DNA of 64,000 bases from NCBI GenBank assembly GCA_032690845.1, contig CM064434.1, positions 7,814,108-7,878,107 of the forward strand. Reading direction: 5' to 3'. Each line of letters starts with the position of its first letter. Position 1 is the stretch's first letter. This document shows, piece after piece, positions 33,671-46,000 of the stretch. The translations under genes and the position numbers were made by a program. Source of the stretch: Eleusine coracana subsp. coracana. Lineage: Eukaryota > Streptophyta > Magnoliopsida > Poales > Poaceae. Below the pieces are notes generated by a model that was not told where the DNA came from, did no database searches, and worked only from the letters and a program-made list of their open reading frames with translations.

Positions 33671-35030
33671 CTACGGGTTACCTAGGTGCTGGTGTAGGAA
33701 TTCGGGGTAGTGGCTTTGTAGGAACTCTTCTGTCTCCCAAGTAGCCTCCTTCGCGGTGTGGTCGCTCCATTGAACTTTGTAGAATTTGAGTCTCTTTTTG
33801 CAAGTTACCTGTTTCTTCTCATCTAGTACCTTTACTGGGCGCTCAGCATAAGTCAAGTCGGGTTGTAGCTGATCCGTATTTTCCAAAGGAACGTCTACTG
33901 GTGTCTTTAAACATTTCTTGAGCTAGGATACGTGGAACGTGTCATGCACTCCAGCGAGCTCCCTGGGTAGCTGGAGTTTGTAGGCTACAGGCACACATCT
34001 GGCTATGATCAGGTATGACCCAATATAGCAGGGTGCTAACTTCCCACGAATACCAAATCGATGTACACCTTTGGTTGGTGGCACTCGGAGATAGACTGGA
34101 TTTTGCATAGCTCTTTTATCCGCATAGCTCTTCTGCCTGGATTTTGCTGCTCGTAGATTTGACTAGATTTCAAGCACTTTCTCCTCAGCTTGTTGTACTA
34201 ACTCCGGGCCGAATATTACCCTTTCCCCTGATTCTGACCAACTCAATGGTGTGCGACATCAGCGACCATATAGAGCCTCGAATGGCGCCATCTTGATGCT
34301 CTCTTGTTAACTATTGTTGTATGCAAACTCGGCCAATGGCAAGCATTCGTCCCACTTGTTGCTGTGATTCAATACATAGACTCTCAACATGTCCTCTAAT
34401 ATTTGGTTCACCCTTTCTGTTTGTCCGTCTGTCTGGGGGTGGTATGCAGAACCCCAGATTAACTTGGTACCAAGTGACTCGTGCAGCTTTTCCCAAAAGC
34501 GTCCAACGAACTGAGGGCCCATAAGCGATGACTCTTCCATCTTGCATGAGCACGCACCCTAATCCAATACCTGAAGCGTCGCAATAGACATCAAACGGCT
34601 TCTCCAGGTCCGGTTGAGCTAATACTGGGGCAGTCGTAAGATGCTTCTTTAGGGTTTGAAAAGCATTCTCGCAGCCTTGATCCCACACAAATTTCTTTTC
34701 TTTCTTCAACAATTCAGTCATAGGTTTTGCAATCTTGGAGAAATTTGGGATGAAACGGTAGTAGTAACCGGCCAATCCAAGAAAACTGCGTATGTGAAGT
34801 ACGGTCATCAGTGTCTTCCAATTCAGTACATCTCTTACCTTGCTAGGATCTATTGCTATGCCTTCTTCTGAGATGACGTGGCCCAGAAATGGTACTTGCT
34901 TCAACGAAAACTCAAACATGCTAAATTTAGCATATAGCTGATGTTTCCTTAACCTCTGTAGCACAATGCGGAGATGCTCTGCATGTTCTTCTTCTGACTT
35001 GGAGTAGACTAGGATATCATCAATAAACAC
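33671..35030 (-). pseudogene. Inverted chromovirus pol pieces: RT, RNase H part, integrase part, chromodomain
   Basis: Read from 35030 downward: RT from the catalytic FIDDILVYSK motif onward, then the RNase H start (FDVYCDASGIGLGCVLMQDG) at about 34550. A deletion joins this directly to the integrase second half (PQFVGRFWEKLHESLG, then HPQTDGQTERVNQ) at about 34500. The integrase C-terminal region (33923-34108) and a chromodomain follow (LKFYKVQWSDH, then KEATWETEEF, 33671-33886). The chromodomain targets integration to chromatin in this group. Another deletion at about 35035 fuses gag to mid-RT, removing protease and the RT N-terminus. The element could not make a working polymerase or integrase. 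Confidence 0.8.
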
Positions 35031-35040
35031 CAGATGACCC

Positions 35041-35850
35041 TATAGCACTAGCGGATCTCTTCCGCTCTGCCATCACCTTGCGATACCCGTCTGCCATGAC
35101 GATAGCATTGTTAACAAACTCAGCAAATGTGCCGCCCATGTTAAGGTTGAGGCGATCCTGCAACTCTGCGCTGAGTCCCTCCAAGAAATGGTCCTTGCGC
35201 TTGGCGGGGGTGTCTACCTATTCAGGGGCGTAGAGTGCCAGGTGGTTGAACTCCTCGTAGTATTCTTCGACACTGCGGTTGCCTTGTTTCAGAGCTGCGA
35301 ACTCCCGTGCCTTCCTGTGAATGAGGCCCGCAGGAATGTAGTGGGCATGGAATGCTGTCTTGAACTTGTCCCAAGTAATCTGTTGGTCCGCACCAACTGA
35401 GGCGACATGGTTGGCCCACCATGCCCCAGATCCTTCGTGCAGCTGCTGGGCTGCATACAGGGTCTTCTGCGCCGGTGTGCAGTTGAGGAGCCCAAACTTG
35501 GACTCAAGCATGCGCAGAAAATTCTCAGCTTCCATGGGCTCAGTGGTGGAGCTGAACGTAGGTGTCCTGGTGGTGAGAAAATTTGCATAGGTGTTGTTCT
35601 GTGCCACACCGTCGTTGTTGCCCCTAGCATTTCTGTTGGCCATATTCTGTTGTGCCAACTCCCGCATGAACTCCGCTTGCTGCTGGTAGTTCTCCATCAT
35701 ACTGGCGAAGAACTGCTCCATCATCTGCATGGGGTTGGGAGGGGGTGGTGGAGTCCCGTGTCGAGCGTCATCATCTATAGCCCTGGAGCCTTCGGGCTGC
35801 TCACCGTGGAGCTCGTTGGTATTGTGAGTGCGAACCATTCTGAAATGCAA
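35041..35850 (-). pseudogene. Inverted chromovirus Gag
   Basis: Minus-strand Gag starting at 35850 or, more likely, the Met four codons on (MVRTHNTNELHGEQPEG). It includes a proline run (PPPPPNPMQMMEQFFASMMEN) and the retrotrans_gag core (WWANHVASVG, then FKTAFHAHYIP) over residues 110-205. It stops at a TAG at 35218-35220 where the outer element has CAG. The frame continues beyond it (LNLNMGGTFAEFVNNAI) until a deletion at about 35041. The zinc knuckle is lost. Gag builds the particle. Confidence 0.8.
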
Positions 35851-37490
35851 CTATTAGGGTACCATTAGTTACTTATCCAATAAGATCATGCGGGAACACA
35901 AATGCAAGGGCACGTAGGATGCTCCAAATGTAGAAAAATGTAGTTTAGCAAGGAAAACAAATATACTGTCATGATTACTTATCCAAGTGATTTCCATATC
36001 GAGAAGTAGACTTGTCCAAAAATTTCAGAATGCAATTCAGTTCTGTCCTATCGGTACAACAGTCACTAAATCTAGCTTTTAAGCAAACTTGCCTACTAAA
36101 TCTGGACAGACAATGAATACCAAAGTTGTAGAGAATTTCAACACCTTTCCAACGAATATTTACTCAACTTCATCTCACAAGAAGTTCAGAAGATGGGAAT
36201 TTTCCAAGTTGACTATCAGTTTCTGAAATTCTGCTTTTGACCAAAACTGTTGCTCTACCGATAGGTAACATGAAAACGTAAACTGCTCTTAATGTGGACA
36301 AAACTAGCCATCCAGGTTTATACCAAGTTTGTAGAGGACTTTCTCATCTTTCCAACGCATCCTTGCACACCCTCATCGGATGAATGATTTAGGAGCTATG
36401 AATTTTCTAATTCACAGTTCAGAATCTGAAAAATCCGATATAGCAACGCTATGTTCAATCTGAAAAAGGACTGAAATCTAGTTTTCTATTCATTTAAACT
36501 TAGAAGAAAGTAATCAGACTTATGGAGAATTTCAGCACCTTTCTAACGCATACTTGCACACCTGCAACATATTTTTAAAACTCGAGATATAGAATTTACA
36601 AATTGATACTAGTCTGCTAAACTGTTTCAGGGGACAGAATACTGTTGCTCTGAAAATGGGTTCATAAGCCTATCTTACAGGCATTAAAAAGGAATGGCTA
36701 GACTAGAAACGTTTTAGAACGTTTCACCATCTTTCCAGAAAGTGCTCATACAGCCCCATAGGTGGTCTGAGCAAGGAGTTATGAATTTTACAAGATAGGT
36801 AATAATCTGAATTTCAGTTTAACACCAAATTGACGTGCTGACTCAAACAGTCCATAACGGTATTGTCCGGTAATATATAAACAAAATTTCTTGCTGGATG
36901 TACAGAGAGTTTGTTCATGATTTCAACAAGTATTTATTTGCACGCTTTTGATTCTTGAGTGAGAAGATATCGCTTTTTATGTGCATGACATGCTAGCTGA
37001 AATTTCAGTTTCATCTTAATGACTTGATGCTTTAATATTTTCATGAATGCATATGCTTTTCGGCCTACACGTCCTCACAAAATAAAATTTGGTCACGAAT
37101 AGGACCATATGTATAGTCGGTGACAGACGATCTCTCAAGCTAGTCGTATTCTACACGTTTCTTATGCGAATTGGGGTTAGTGTACCTGTAGAAAAATTTC
37201 ATCCAACCATCTACATTTCAGGCAATTAATAGATAGGTAGATAGATAGATAATATTATGACAGCAATTTAAATACACCTCGTATGATTCCATACAGGCTA
37301 CACCTCAAGTAGGCCACTTCCTGGAGAAAAGCGGCCACGGTCTACATCACGTGGCGGGACGTTCACCATGGCGTCGATGACCTGGACGGTCCCATATGTT
37401 CCGAAGAACTAGGACTCCCTTTTAACCCACTTGGGTAGGGACACCTTGTGACAATCCGGGAACCGGAGAGTACGAGCATTTTGCAACTTA
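35851..37490 (-). other. Leader of the inverted chromovirus
   Basis: About 1.64 kb with no coding potential. It is the mirror of 37529-39156 at about 90% identity by eye. Includes a short GATA-type tetranucleotide run at about 37230-37252. Confidence 0.7.
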
Positions 37491-37528
37491 CTATTCCGTA
37501 ATGATGCATCTACGCTCAGGTAAGAAGG
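37491..37528. other. Head-to-head junction between the two chromovirus leaders
   Basis: A 38-base spacer between the mirror-image motifs GTAAGTTGCAAAATGCTCG (minus at 37490, plus at 37529). Neither leader has its 5' LTR or primer site here, so both are truncated at nearly the same position. The arms can form a very long imperfect hairpin. Confidence 0.7.
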
Positions 37529-39156
37529 TAAGTTGCAAAATGCTCGTACTCTCCTGTTCCCAGATTGTCATGAGGTGTCCCTACCCAAGTGGGTTAAAAG
37601 AGAGTCCGAGTTCTTCGGAACATATGGGGCCGTCCAGGTCATCGATCCTATGGTGAACGTCCCGCCACGTGATGTAGACCGTGATCGCTTTTCTCCAGGA
37701 AGTGGCCTACCTGGGGTGCAGCCTGTTTGGAATGATACAAGGTGTATTTAAATTCCTATCAAAATATTATCTATCTATCAACTGCCTGAAATATGGATGG
37801 TTGGATGGAATTTTTCTGCAGGTATGCTAACCATGATTCTCGTAAGAAACGCGTAGCATACGACTGACTTGAGAGATCGATTTCCACCGACATTACATAT
37901 GATCCTATTCGTGCCTAAATTTTATTTTGTGAGAACGTGTAGGCTGAAGGCATATGCATTCATGAAAAATATTAAAGCATCAAGTCACTTTGACGAAACT
38001 GAAATTTTGGCTAGCATGTCATGCACATAAAATCGATATCTTCTCACTCGAAAATCAAAGGCATACAAATAAATACTCATTGAAATCATGAACAAACTCT
38101 CTGTATATCCAGTAAGAGGTTTTGGTTTAAAGATTACTGACAATACCGTTATGGTTCGTTCGAGTTGGTACGACAGTGTGGTGACAATCTGAAATTCAGA
38201 TTTGTGACCTATCTTGTAAAATTCATAACTTTTCGCTCAGGCCGCGTCTAAGGTTGTATGAGTACCCCCTGGAAAGTTTAGGAATTTCTCTACAACTTTG
38301 TGTAGCTTAAGTTTTCAGTTTTGAGACATGGGAGGGAGAGTTGTGAGCAAATCTTTAGAGTAACCCAGTTCTGTCCAGAAGATTGGTTCAGAAAAATTAC
38401 TGGTAGTATAAATTGCATATCTTGAGTTCTAAAAATTTGTTGGAGGCATGTAAATATGCATTAGAAAGGTGTTAAAACTCTCCATAAAATTGATAGTTTA
38501 CTTATATGGTTAAATGAAAGAAAGACTGGACTTCAGCCCCTTTCTCAGACCAAACACAGTGCTGCCCATAAAGGATTTTCAGATTCTGAACTGTGACTTA
38601 GAAAATTTGTAACTCCTAAATCGCTTATCCGATTAGGGTATGTAGATATGCGTTGGAAAGGTGAGAAAGTCCTCTACAACTTTGATATGAGGCTGAATGG
38701 CTAGTTTTTCCCACTTTAGGAGCAGGTTAAGTTTCCGTGTTACCTATCGGTAAGGCAACAAATTTGGCAAGGAGCACAATTTCAGAAACTGACAGTTAAC
38801 TTGGAAAATTCCCATCTCCTGAACCCCTTGTGAGATGAAGTTGAGTAAATGCTCATTGGAAATATGCTGAAATTCTCTACAAGTTTGGTATTCATTGTTT
38901 GTCCAGATTTAGTAGGCAAGTTTGCTTAAAAGTTGGATTTGGTGACTGCTGTACCGATAGGACAGAACTGAATCGCATTCCGAAATTTTTGGACAAGTCT
39001 ACTTCTCGATGTGAAAATCACTTGGATAAGTAATCACCACCAGTATATTTGTTTTCCTTACTGAACTACATTTTTTTAAATTGGAGCATCCTCCTTGCCC
39101 TTGAATTTGTGTTCCTCCTGATCTTATTGGATAAGAAACTAACGGTACCCTAATGC
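37529..39156 (+). other. Leader of the outer chromovirus
   Basis: About 1.63 kb without an ORF of note. Length and sequence match the inverted leader, so a long non-coding leader is a property of this family rather than a local accident. Confidence 0.7.
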
Positions 39157-40330
39157 TTGCATTTCAGAATGGTTCGCACTCGCAACACCAACAAGCTCCA
39201 CGGCGAGCAGCCTGAAAGCTCCAGGGCCAGGGAGAACAACAATCAACATGAGGCTCCACCCCCACCTCCCAACCCCATGCAGATGATGGCGCAACTCTTC
39301 GCCAGCATGATGGAGAACCAGCAGCAGCAGGTGGAGTTCATGCGGGAGTTGGCACAAGAGAATATGGCCAACAGAAATGCTAGGGGCAACAACGTTGGCG
39401 CAGCACAGAACAACACCTACGCCGACTTCCTCGCCACCAGGCCACCTACATTCAGCTCCACCACTGAACCTATGGAGGCTGAAAATTTCCTCCGCATGCT
39501 CGAGTCTAAGTTTGGGCTTCTCAACTGCACGCTTGTGCAAAAAACATTGTTCTTGGCACAGTAGCTGCATGGTGCAGCTGGGGCATGATGGGCCAACCAT
39601 GTCGTCTCAGTTGGGGAGAACCCACAGATCACCTGGGACGAGTTCAAGACCGCGTTCCATGCCCACTATATCCTTGCAGGGCTCATTCGCTGGAAGGCAC
39701 GGGAGTTCGCAGCTCTGAAACAAGGCAACCGCAGTGTCGAAGAGTACTGCGAGGAGTTCAACCACCTAGCACTCTACACTCCTGAACAGGTAGACACCCC
39801 CGCCAAATGTAAGGACCGATTCTTAGAGGGACTCAACGCAGAATTGCAGGACCGCCTCAACCTCAATATGGGCGGCACATTCGCTGAGTTCGTCAACAAT
39901 GCCATCATCACAGAGGACGGGTTCCGCAAGGTGATGGTAGAGCGGAAGAGATCTGCTAGTGCTATGGGGCCATCCGGTGGGCCCCCACAGAAGTATCGCA
40001 TGGTGTACACGGACCCTTTGGGACAAAAGTATCGCTCCACTCCCATGACATCACCATTCCCATGTCCATCCTAGCAGCCACAACAGCGACCCCAGGCACC
40101 ACGTCCGCAGTAGAACCAAGGGGGATATCGCCCGCAGCAGCAGCAGAACACCCAGACAGGGCCTTTCCCCTGTTACAACTGCGGTCGGCTAGGACACTTC
40201 TCAAGGGAGTGTACGTACCCCAAGAAAAGCACTGGCCAGAACCCATCAAGAAACAACAACAACAGCAGCAACAACAACAACAACCACCGCAACAACACGG
40301 GACCCAACCGCACGGGCCGCGTGAACAACA
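39157..40330 (+). pseudogene. Outer chromovirus Gag with stops
   Basis: Begins with MVRTRNTNKLHGEQPESS (Met at about 39169). The proline-rich part and the start of the retrotrans_gag core are open to a TAG at 39562-39564, followed shortly by a TGA in the WW motif. The frame then continues (LNLNMGGTFAEFVNNAI) to a zinc knuckle CYNCGRLGHFSREC (about 40169-40211) and an Asn-rich stretch coded by CAA/AAC repeats (about 40250-40310). Gag forms the particle and binds element RNA. The two nonsense changes are absent at the same positions in the inverted copy, so they arose independently. Confidence 0.8.
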
Positions 40331-43013
40331 CCACTCTGGAGGAGATTCCGGAGAACAGCCCCATTCTCGCTGGTATGTTCTCGGTCCGAGGCCATTTTGC
40401 GCTTGTTCTATTCGATTCGGGGGCATCACATAGTTTTGTTAGTGGGTTCTTCGTTGATAAACACCAGCTACCTCGTGCCCTTATGGAAACAAGATATACC
40501 ATTAGATCAGCTGGTGGGCAAACCCCTGCTCTCTATGAAATTGAGAAACTCCCCATAACCCTAGGAACAAAGGTTTACTCTACAAAATATATGGTTTTAG
40601 ATGGGAGAAACATTGACATTATTTTGGGCATGCCTTGGATGAGACAACACAAGGCTGTGTTAGACATAGACACCTACACTGTACACCTAAATTCTCCCAC
40701 CCATGGAAACACCAGTTTCCGGGTAGTACCCCCACAACTGGCTGCACCTGTATTTCATCACACCATAGCCAAACAATTAAAAGACATCCTAGTGGTTAAC
40801 GAGTTCCTGGACGTGTTCCCTGACGATCTCCCTGGACTACCTTCGAATCGGGATGTCGAATTCAAGATTGAGCTTCAGTTAGGAACGACACCTATATCCA
40901 AGAGACCATATAAAATGGCACCCAAGGAACTAGCAGAGTTGAAAGAGCAACTGAAGGAGTTAATAGATAAGGGATTTATAAGACCAGGTTCTTCACCTTC
41001 GGGTTGTCCGACATTGTTTGTAAAGAAGAAGGACGAGACCTTGAGGCTATGTGTAGACTATCGTCCGCTCAATGCCGTGACTATCAAGAACAAGTACCCA
41101 CTGCCTCGCATTGACATTCTTTTTTATCAGTTAATAGGAGCTAAAGTTTTCACCAAGATCAATTTGTGATCCGGATATCACCAAATTAAGATCCGTGCTG
41201 AAGATATCCCCAAAATAGCAATCTCCACTCTGTACGGGCTCTACGAGTATTTAGTGATGTCATTTGGATTGACAAATGCATCGGCACACTTTATGTACCT
41301 CATGAACTCGGTGTTCATGCCAGAGTTGGACAAGTTTGTAGTTATGACATCCTAGTCTACTCCAAGTTGGAAGAGGAACATGCAGAGCATCTTCGCATTG
41401 TGCTACAGAGGTTGAGGGAACATCAGTTGTATGCTAAGTTTAGCAAATGCGAGTTTTGGTTAAAGGAAGTACCATTTCTGGGCCATGTCATCTCAGAAGA
41501 AGGCATAGCAGTAGATCCTAGCAAAGTAAGAGACGTACTGAACTCGAAGACACCAAAGACTGTATTTCACATACGCAGTTTTCTTGGATTGGCTGGTTAC
41601 TACCGCCGTTTCATCCCAAATTTCTCCAAGATTGCAAAACCCATGACTGAGCTGTTGAAGAAAGAAAAGAAATTTGTGTGGGATCAAGGTTGCGAGGACG
41701 CTTTTCAAACCCTAAAGAAGCATCTTATGGCTGCCCCAATATTAGCTCAACTGGACCTGGGGAAGCCGTTTGACATCTATTGCGATGCTTCAGGTATTGG
41801 ATTAGGGTGCGTGCTCATGCAAGATGGAAGAGTCATCACTTATGGGTCCAGGCAACTAAGGAAGCATGAGAAAAATTATCCCACACATGATCTAGAACTA
41901 GCAGTAGTGGTGCTAGCGTTGAAAATGTGGAGACATTACCTGCTTGGAAATCTGGTACGTATCTACACTGATCACAAAAGCTTGAAGTACATTTTCACTC
42001 AAGATCACCTGAACATGAGGCAACACCGTTGGTTGGAATTAATTAAGGACTATGAGTTGGAGGTGCATTACCACCCTGGGAAAGCCAATGTCGTGGCGGA
42101 CGCACTGAGCTTGCATGGTGTTCCCAAGACCATCGTATCAGATAGAGGTTCCCAATTTGTTGGACGCTTCTAGGAGCAGCTCCATACATCATTGGGCACG
42201 AAGTTAATTAAAGGTTCGGTGTACTACCCCCAAATAGACGGTCAGACGGAAAGGGTGAACCAAATATTAGAGAACATGTTGAGAGCCTATGTTTTAAATC
42301 ACAGCAAAAGATGGGATGAGTGTTTACCATTGGCCGAGTTTGCATACAACAGTAGTTACCAAGAGAGCATCAAGATGATGCCATTCAAGGCTCTATATGG
42401 TCACCGATATCGCACACTGTTGAGTTGGTTAGAATCAGGGGAGAGAGTAATATTCGGGTCGGAATTAGTGCAGCAAGCTGAGGAGAAAGTACTGAAAATC
42501 CAATCGAATCTATGAGCAGCAAAATCTAGGCAAAAGAGCTATGCGGATAAAAGATGTCGCCCGTTGGAGTTTAAAGTCGGTGATATGGTCTACCTCCGAG
42601 TGTCACCGACCAAAGGTGTACAACGATTTGGGATACGCGGGAAGCTAGCACCTCGCTATATCGGCCCCTACCCAATCCTCGCAAGATGCGGGCCTGTAGC
42701 CTACAAACTCTAGCTACCCGAAGAGCTCGGTGGAGTGCATGACATGTTCCACGTGTCCCAACTCAAGAAATGTTTGAAGACACCAGTAGACGTTCACTTG
42801 GAGAACACGGATCAGCTACTACTCGACTTGATGTATTCTGAGCGCTCGGTGAAAGTACTAGATGAGAAGGAACGGGTAACTCGCAAGAAGACGCTCAAGT
42901 TCTACAAGATTCAATGGAGTAACCACACCGTGAAGGAGGCTACTTGGAAGACAGAAGAGTTTCTACAAAGCCACTATCCCGAATTCCGACACTACCATCT
43001 AGGTAAACCGTGA
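40331..43013 (+). pseudogene. Outer chromovirus pol: protease, RT, RNase H, partial integrase, chromodomain
   Basis: Protease has LFDSGASHSFVSG near 40410. RT is open to a TGA at about 41167-41169 in the GYHQIKI region. A deletion of about ten bases near 41348 then removes the start of the catalytic FIDD motif (only DILVYSK remains). RNase H follows (FDIYCDASGIGLGCV, then TDHKSLKYIF) to VVADALS at about 42110. It is joined directly to LHGVPKTIVSDRGSQF, so the integrase zinc finger and first catalytic Asp are deleted. A TAG lies at about 42171. The integrase rest, the C-terminal domain and the chromodomain (LKFYKIQWSNH, then KEATWKTEEF) end at 43011-43013. Several independent lesions make it inactive. 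Confidence 0.85.
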
Positions 43014-43059
43014 TAACACCACTTAATCTCGGGACAAGATTTCTTTAAGGGGGGAGAGC
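43014..43059 (+). other. Polypurine tract region of the outer chromovirus
   Basis: AAGGGGGGAGAG at about 43048-43059 directly precedes the 3' LTR; it is the likely plus-strand DNA primer. Confidence 0.75.
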
Positions 43060-46000
43060 TGTAACACCCCTGGTGTCAGGGTATCCCAAGAACTCACTCT
43101 TAGAACCTTCACCACCAGCACAAGAGTAAAAAAAAAAAATTGAACTGACTGGGGTCAAATTTGAATTTAATTCAAACGGTTTGAATCTCATGTGAACTAC
43201 AAGTCCTAAAATTATAATAGAACTTACCCTCACGAAAAATATATATTAAAGGCCATGATCAAGTAGAATTCTGAGAAATTTCTCAGATTTTTATTCCTTC
43301 GGTTAATGCCCCAAATAAATGAGCAAAATACAAAAAAAAAGTCCCTCTTTACAAAATTCCTATTTAAACTTTATTAAGAACTAATGGAATTTAGCATTTT
43401 TATAAAATCAACCACATTATATAGAGCCTACCATGTTTTTGGTTTGTCGTGATCAGCTCCCAATTAATTTCAATAAAAATAACAAACACCAGCGGTTTAT
43501 AGGAGTTTGAAAAAAAAATGAATGAAAAGAAAAATCTCCGTGAGGCCCACCCATTGGTGACTCTGAAGAAGCACACCTCGTGCGCCGCGCTGTCACCCCG
43601 CCCGCTCGTTGCCGTGTGGCCGTTGGCCAAAGCCATGGATCGATGCCCCACTTCGATGTTTTGTCCCCCTGCCGGTTGCCTCTCCCTCCCGACAGCGCTC
43701 ATTTCTTTCTCTCTCACTCTCCCTGCTCTGCTGCCCAGCAACCCGTCGCCATTGTTGGCCGACCTGGGCTCCAGCTCGCCAGCAGCTGTTGCTCCACTTT
43801 TGACCAATCCACTTCCCTACAAGCTACGTCGCGAACTCTGCTTCATTCCAGAACAACCCAAATCCTTAAGTATGCCTTAAACCGTGAGTAATCGAAAAAC
43901 AATTGCCCAACCATATTTCCTGGAGTAACCCTGCTGCTACACTGAAGTTCTCCTTCGGTGGTAAGGCTCTTTAGCTGGTTTTTGGTTCCCTGCTGCGCAA
44001 CTCACTGATGTTTATTTCTCACCTTTACTCCCTTCGATCCCTTGGGTGAGCCCTTCAATTTCAGGTTTTCCTCCCGCCCTTCAACTCAGCCACACACACG
44101 TCGTCCACACAGTTGGGATCTCGTGTGGCTGCGTGGGATCCCCCTGGGTATCTCTATGACCATCCGTGTTGCCCCTCCCTGATTGGTCCAGTTCTTTAAT
44201 TAATGTTTTTCTTAGCTGAAAATATATACAGAAATATCTTTTAACTTGTAAAATCGATAACTGAACTTCTCTGAGATCCTGTAACCTTGTAGTATTTTAT
44301 GAAAATACTAAAACACCATGCATGTTAATATTTGTACCAGATCCAAAATTAATAGGAAAAATACTAATAAATCATTATCTTGGTTTATCAAATATATAAA
44401 TTCATGGACCTTGTCTTGTGGTCACTTTTAGTCATCCCTGCGCTCCACTAAAAATCTCATGTTTTAATCTCCATTATTTTGGCCGGTAAGAATTATTTAG
44501 TTTTTGCACTAAATTAATTATTTAAATTATTTGGCTTCATGCATGTAACTGAAACTTGGTCCAAAAATTCACCCTTGCATGTTATAATTGCATTAAATTA
44601 TGCACCTTCATTTGACTTCCAGAACAATGTTAAAATAATTAATTATCTTGTAACTCTACTATTCCACCTAACGCTATAGTTTAATTCCATTATTTTGTTT
44701 TGGCTGATATTTCTCTCATATAAAATATTGCATAAGCTGAAGGTAATACCATGATCAATATACCTTAGTGATTTACACTTCATACCTTTTGTTCACTTAT
44801 CGTAACCACACACCAGCGTGTTTCTTAAGAAAATATCTTGAATCAAAATACTATCTAATGCATCACATCATTTGCATTATATAGATCACGAGCCGAACCA
44901 CGTGGAGGCCGGTGCAGAGCAGGAGCCAGAAGGTGAAGAAAGTGATTTCGCTAATCAAGAGCAAGCCCAAGGCAAGCCACGGTGTATCCACCAGTTTTAT
45001 ATTTTTATTTTATCACTAGTTAGGGATGTAGGCTTGTGTGTGCATTAAGTTTATAGAAGTTGTTTGGAAACCTAGTATTGCAGTAGGTCCTCTTTACCTG
45101 CTAAAAGCCTCAGGACGGTAGTCGCTCTGCTTAATTTAGGACGATTATTCATCGAGTGGTATGGAGATCACTCGTAGATCAGTAAATACTATCACTTGGG
45201 AATGATGGCAGAGGAAGGAAAGATGGAATGGGATAAAAAATAAAGACCGGACGGGAAACTAGATGGAAAGGGAAGGACAACTTGTCTTCAAGGAGGTAGC
45301 ACTGTCCGAGTCACCTAAGGCTACGCCTCGTGTCCGGCCTATGGGATCAAATTTGAACATACTATTTGCATGCTGGAGTTATGGGCCCAGTAAACTGACA
45401 TAGCTATGACTATTGTCTGGTCGGAAGATAGCATTCTCCCTTCTTTGGTGGAAATAGGGTTGAGAGGAGGGAGGAATCTACCCATGAATGGCGGCACGGG
45501 GTGCATCGCGTTGGGGGACCGTCCTCGGGGGAGTCTGGACCCGGAAGACCTTATGGTACTACAGTGAAAGGTTGCTTCATGCGGCTTCCATGAAGCGCGT
45601 ATGGATCGTACAAGCAGGTTCTCCTGCAGGATGTAAATCGATTCGAGTCGCTGCCCGTACTGCTTGATAACTCCGCCAGAACAGTGTTGGAAGCCATTAA
45701 TTCGTTGAAAGGGTTTAATATTATTGTTTGGATATTATTGTTAATTATATTGTAACTATGATTATTATAGTCATAGTGCAAACTAAATTTACTATTTTGC
45801 CTATTAACTTAACTTGATGCTAAAACTTGAAAACTAGGGATTCACTCTTAGGCTGGCTTTTGGCAACATAAATCCTACCCTTAGCCTGTGCATGTCTAGG
45901 GGTCGGTTGTAGTTGGTCACCTTGGCGGGTCACTCTTGCTGAGTAAACTAGTTACTCAGGGTGACGTTCTATATGGTTTTCAGATGACCAGGGTGGAGAC

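Larger units (their letters stand above)
30812..37490 (-). mobile_element. Inverted, diverged second chromovirus, internally deleted
   Basis: Minus-strand relative of the outer element. Its 3' LTR (30812-33625) is truncated at the far end. Next come a purine tract (AGGGGAGGGC on the minus strand), chromodomain and pol pieces (33671-35030), gag (35041-35850) and a leader (35851-37490). At 37490 it stops head-to-head with the outer element's leader, without its own 5' LTR. Its LTR differs from 43060-46411 by roughly 20% or more by eye, while the leaders differ by about 10%, so it is a separate subfamily member. It is not a recent inverted copy. Confidence 0.75.

Noticed and set aside
37533..37751. 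72-codon ORF in the chromovirus leader
   Set aside because: Not conserved in frame in the matching inverted leader.
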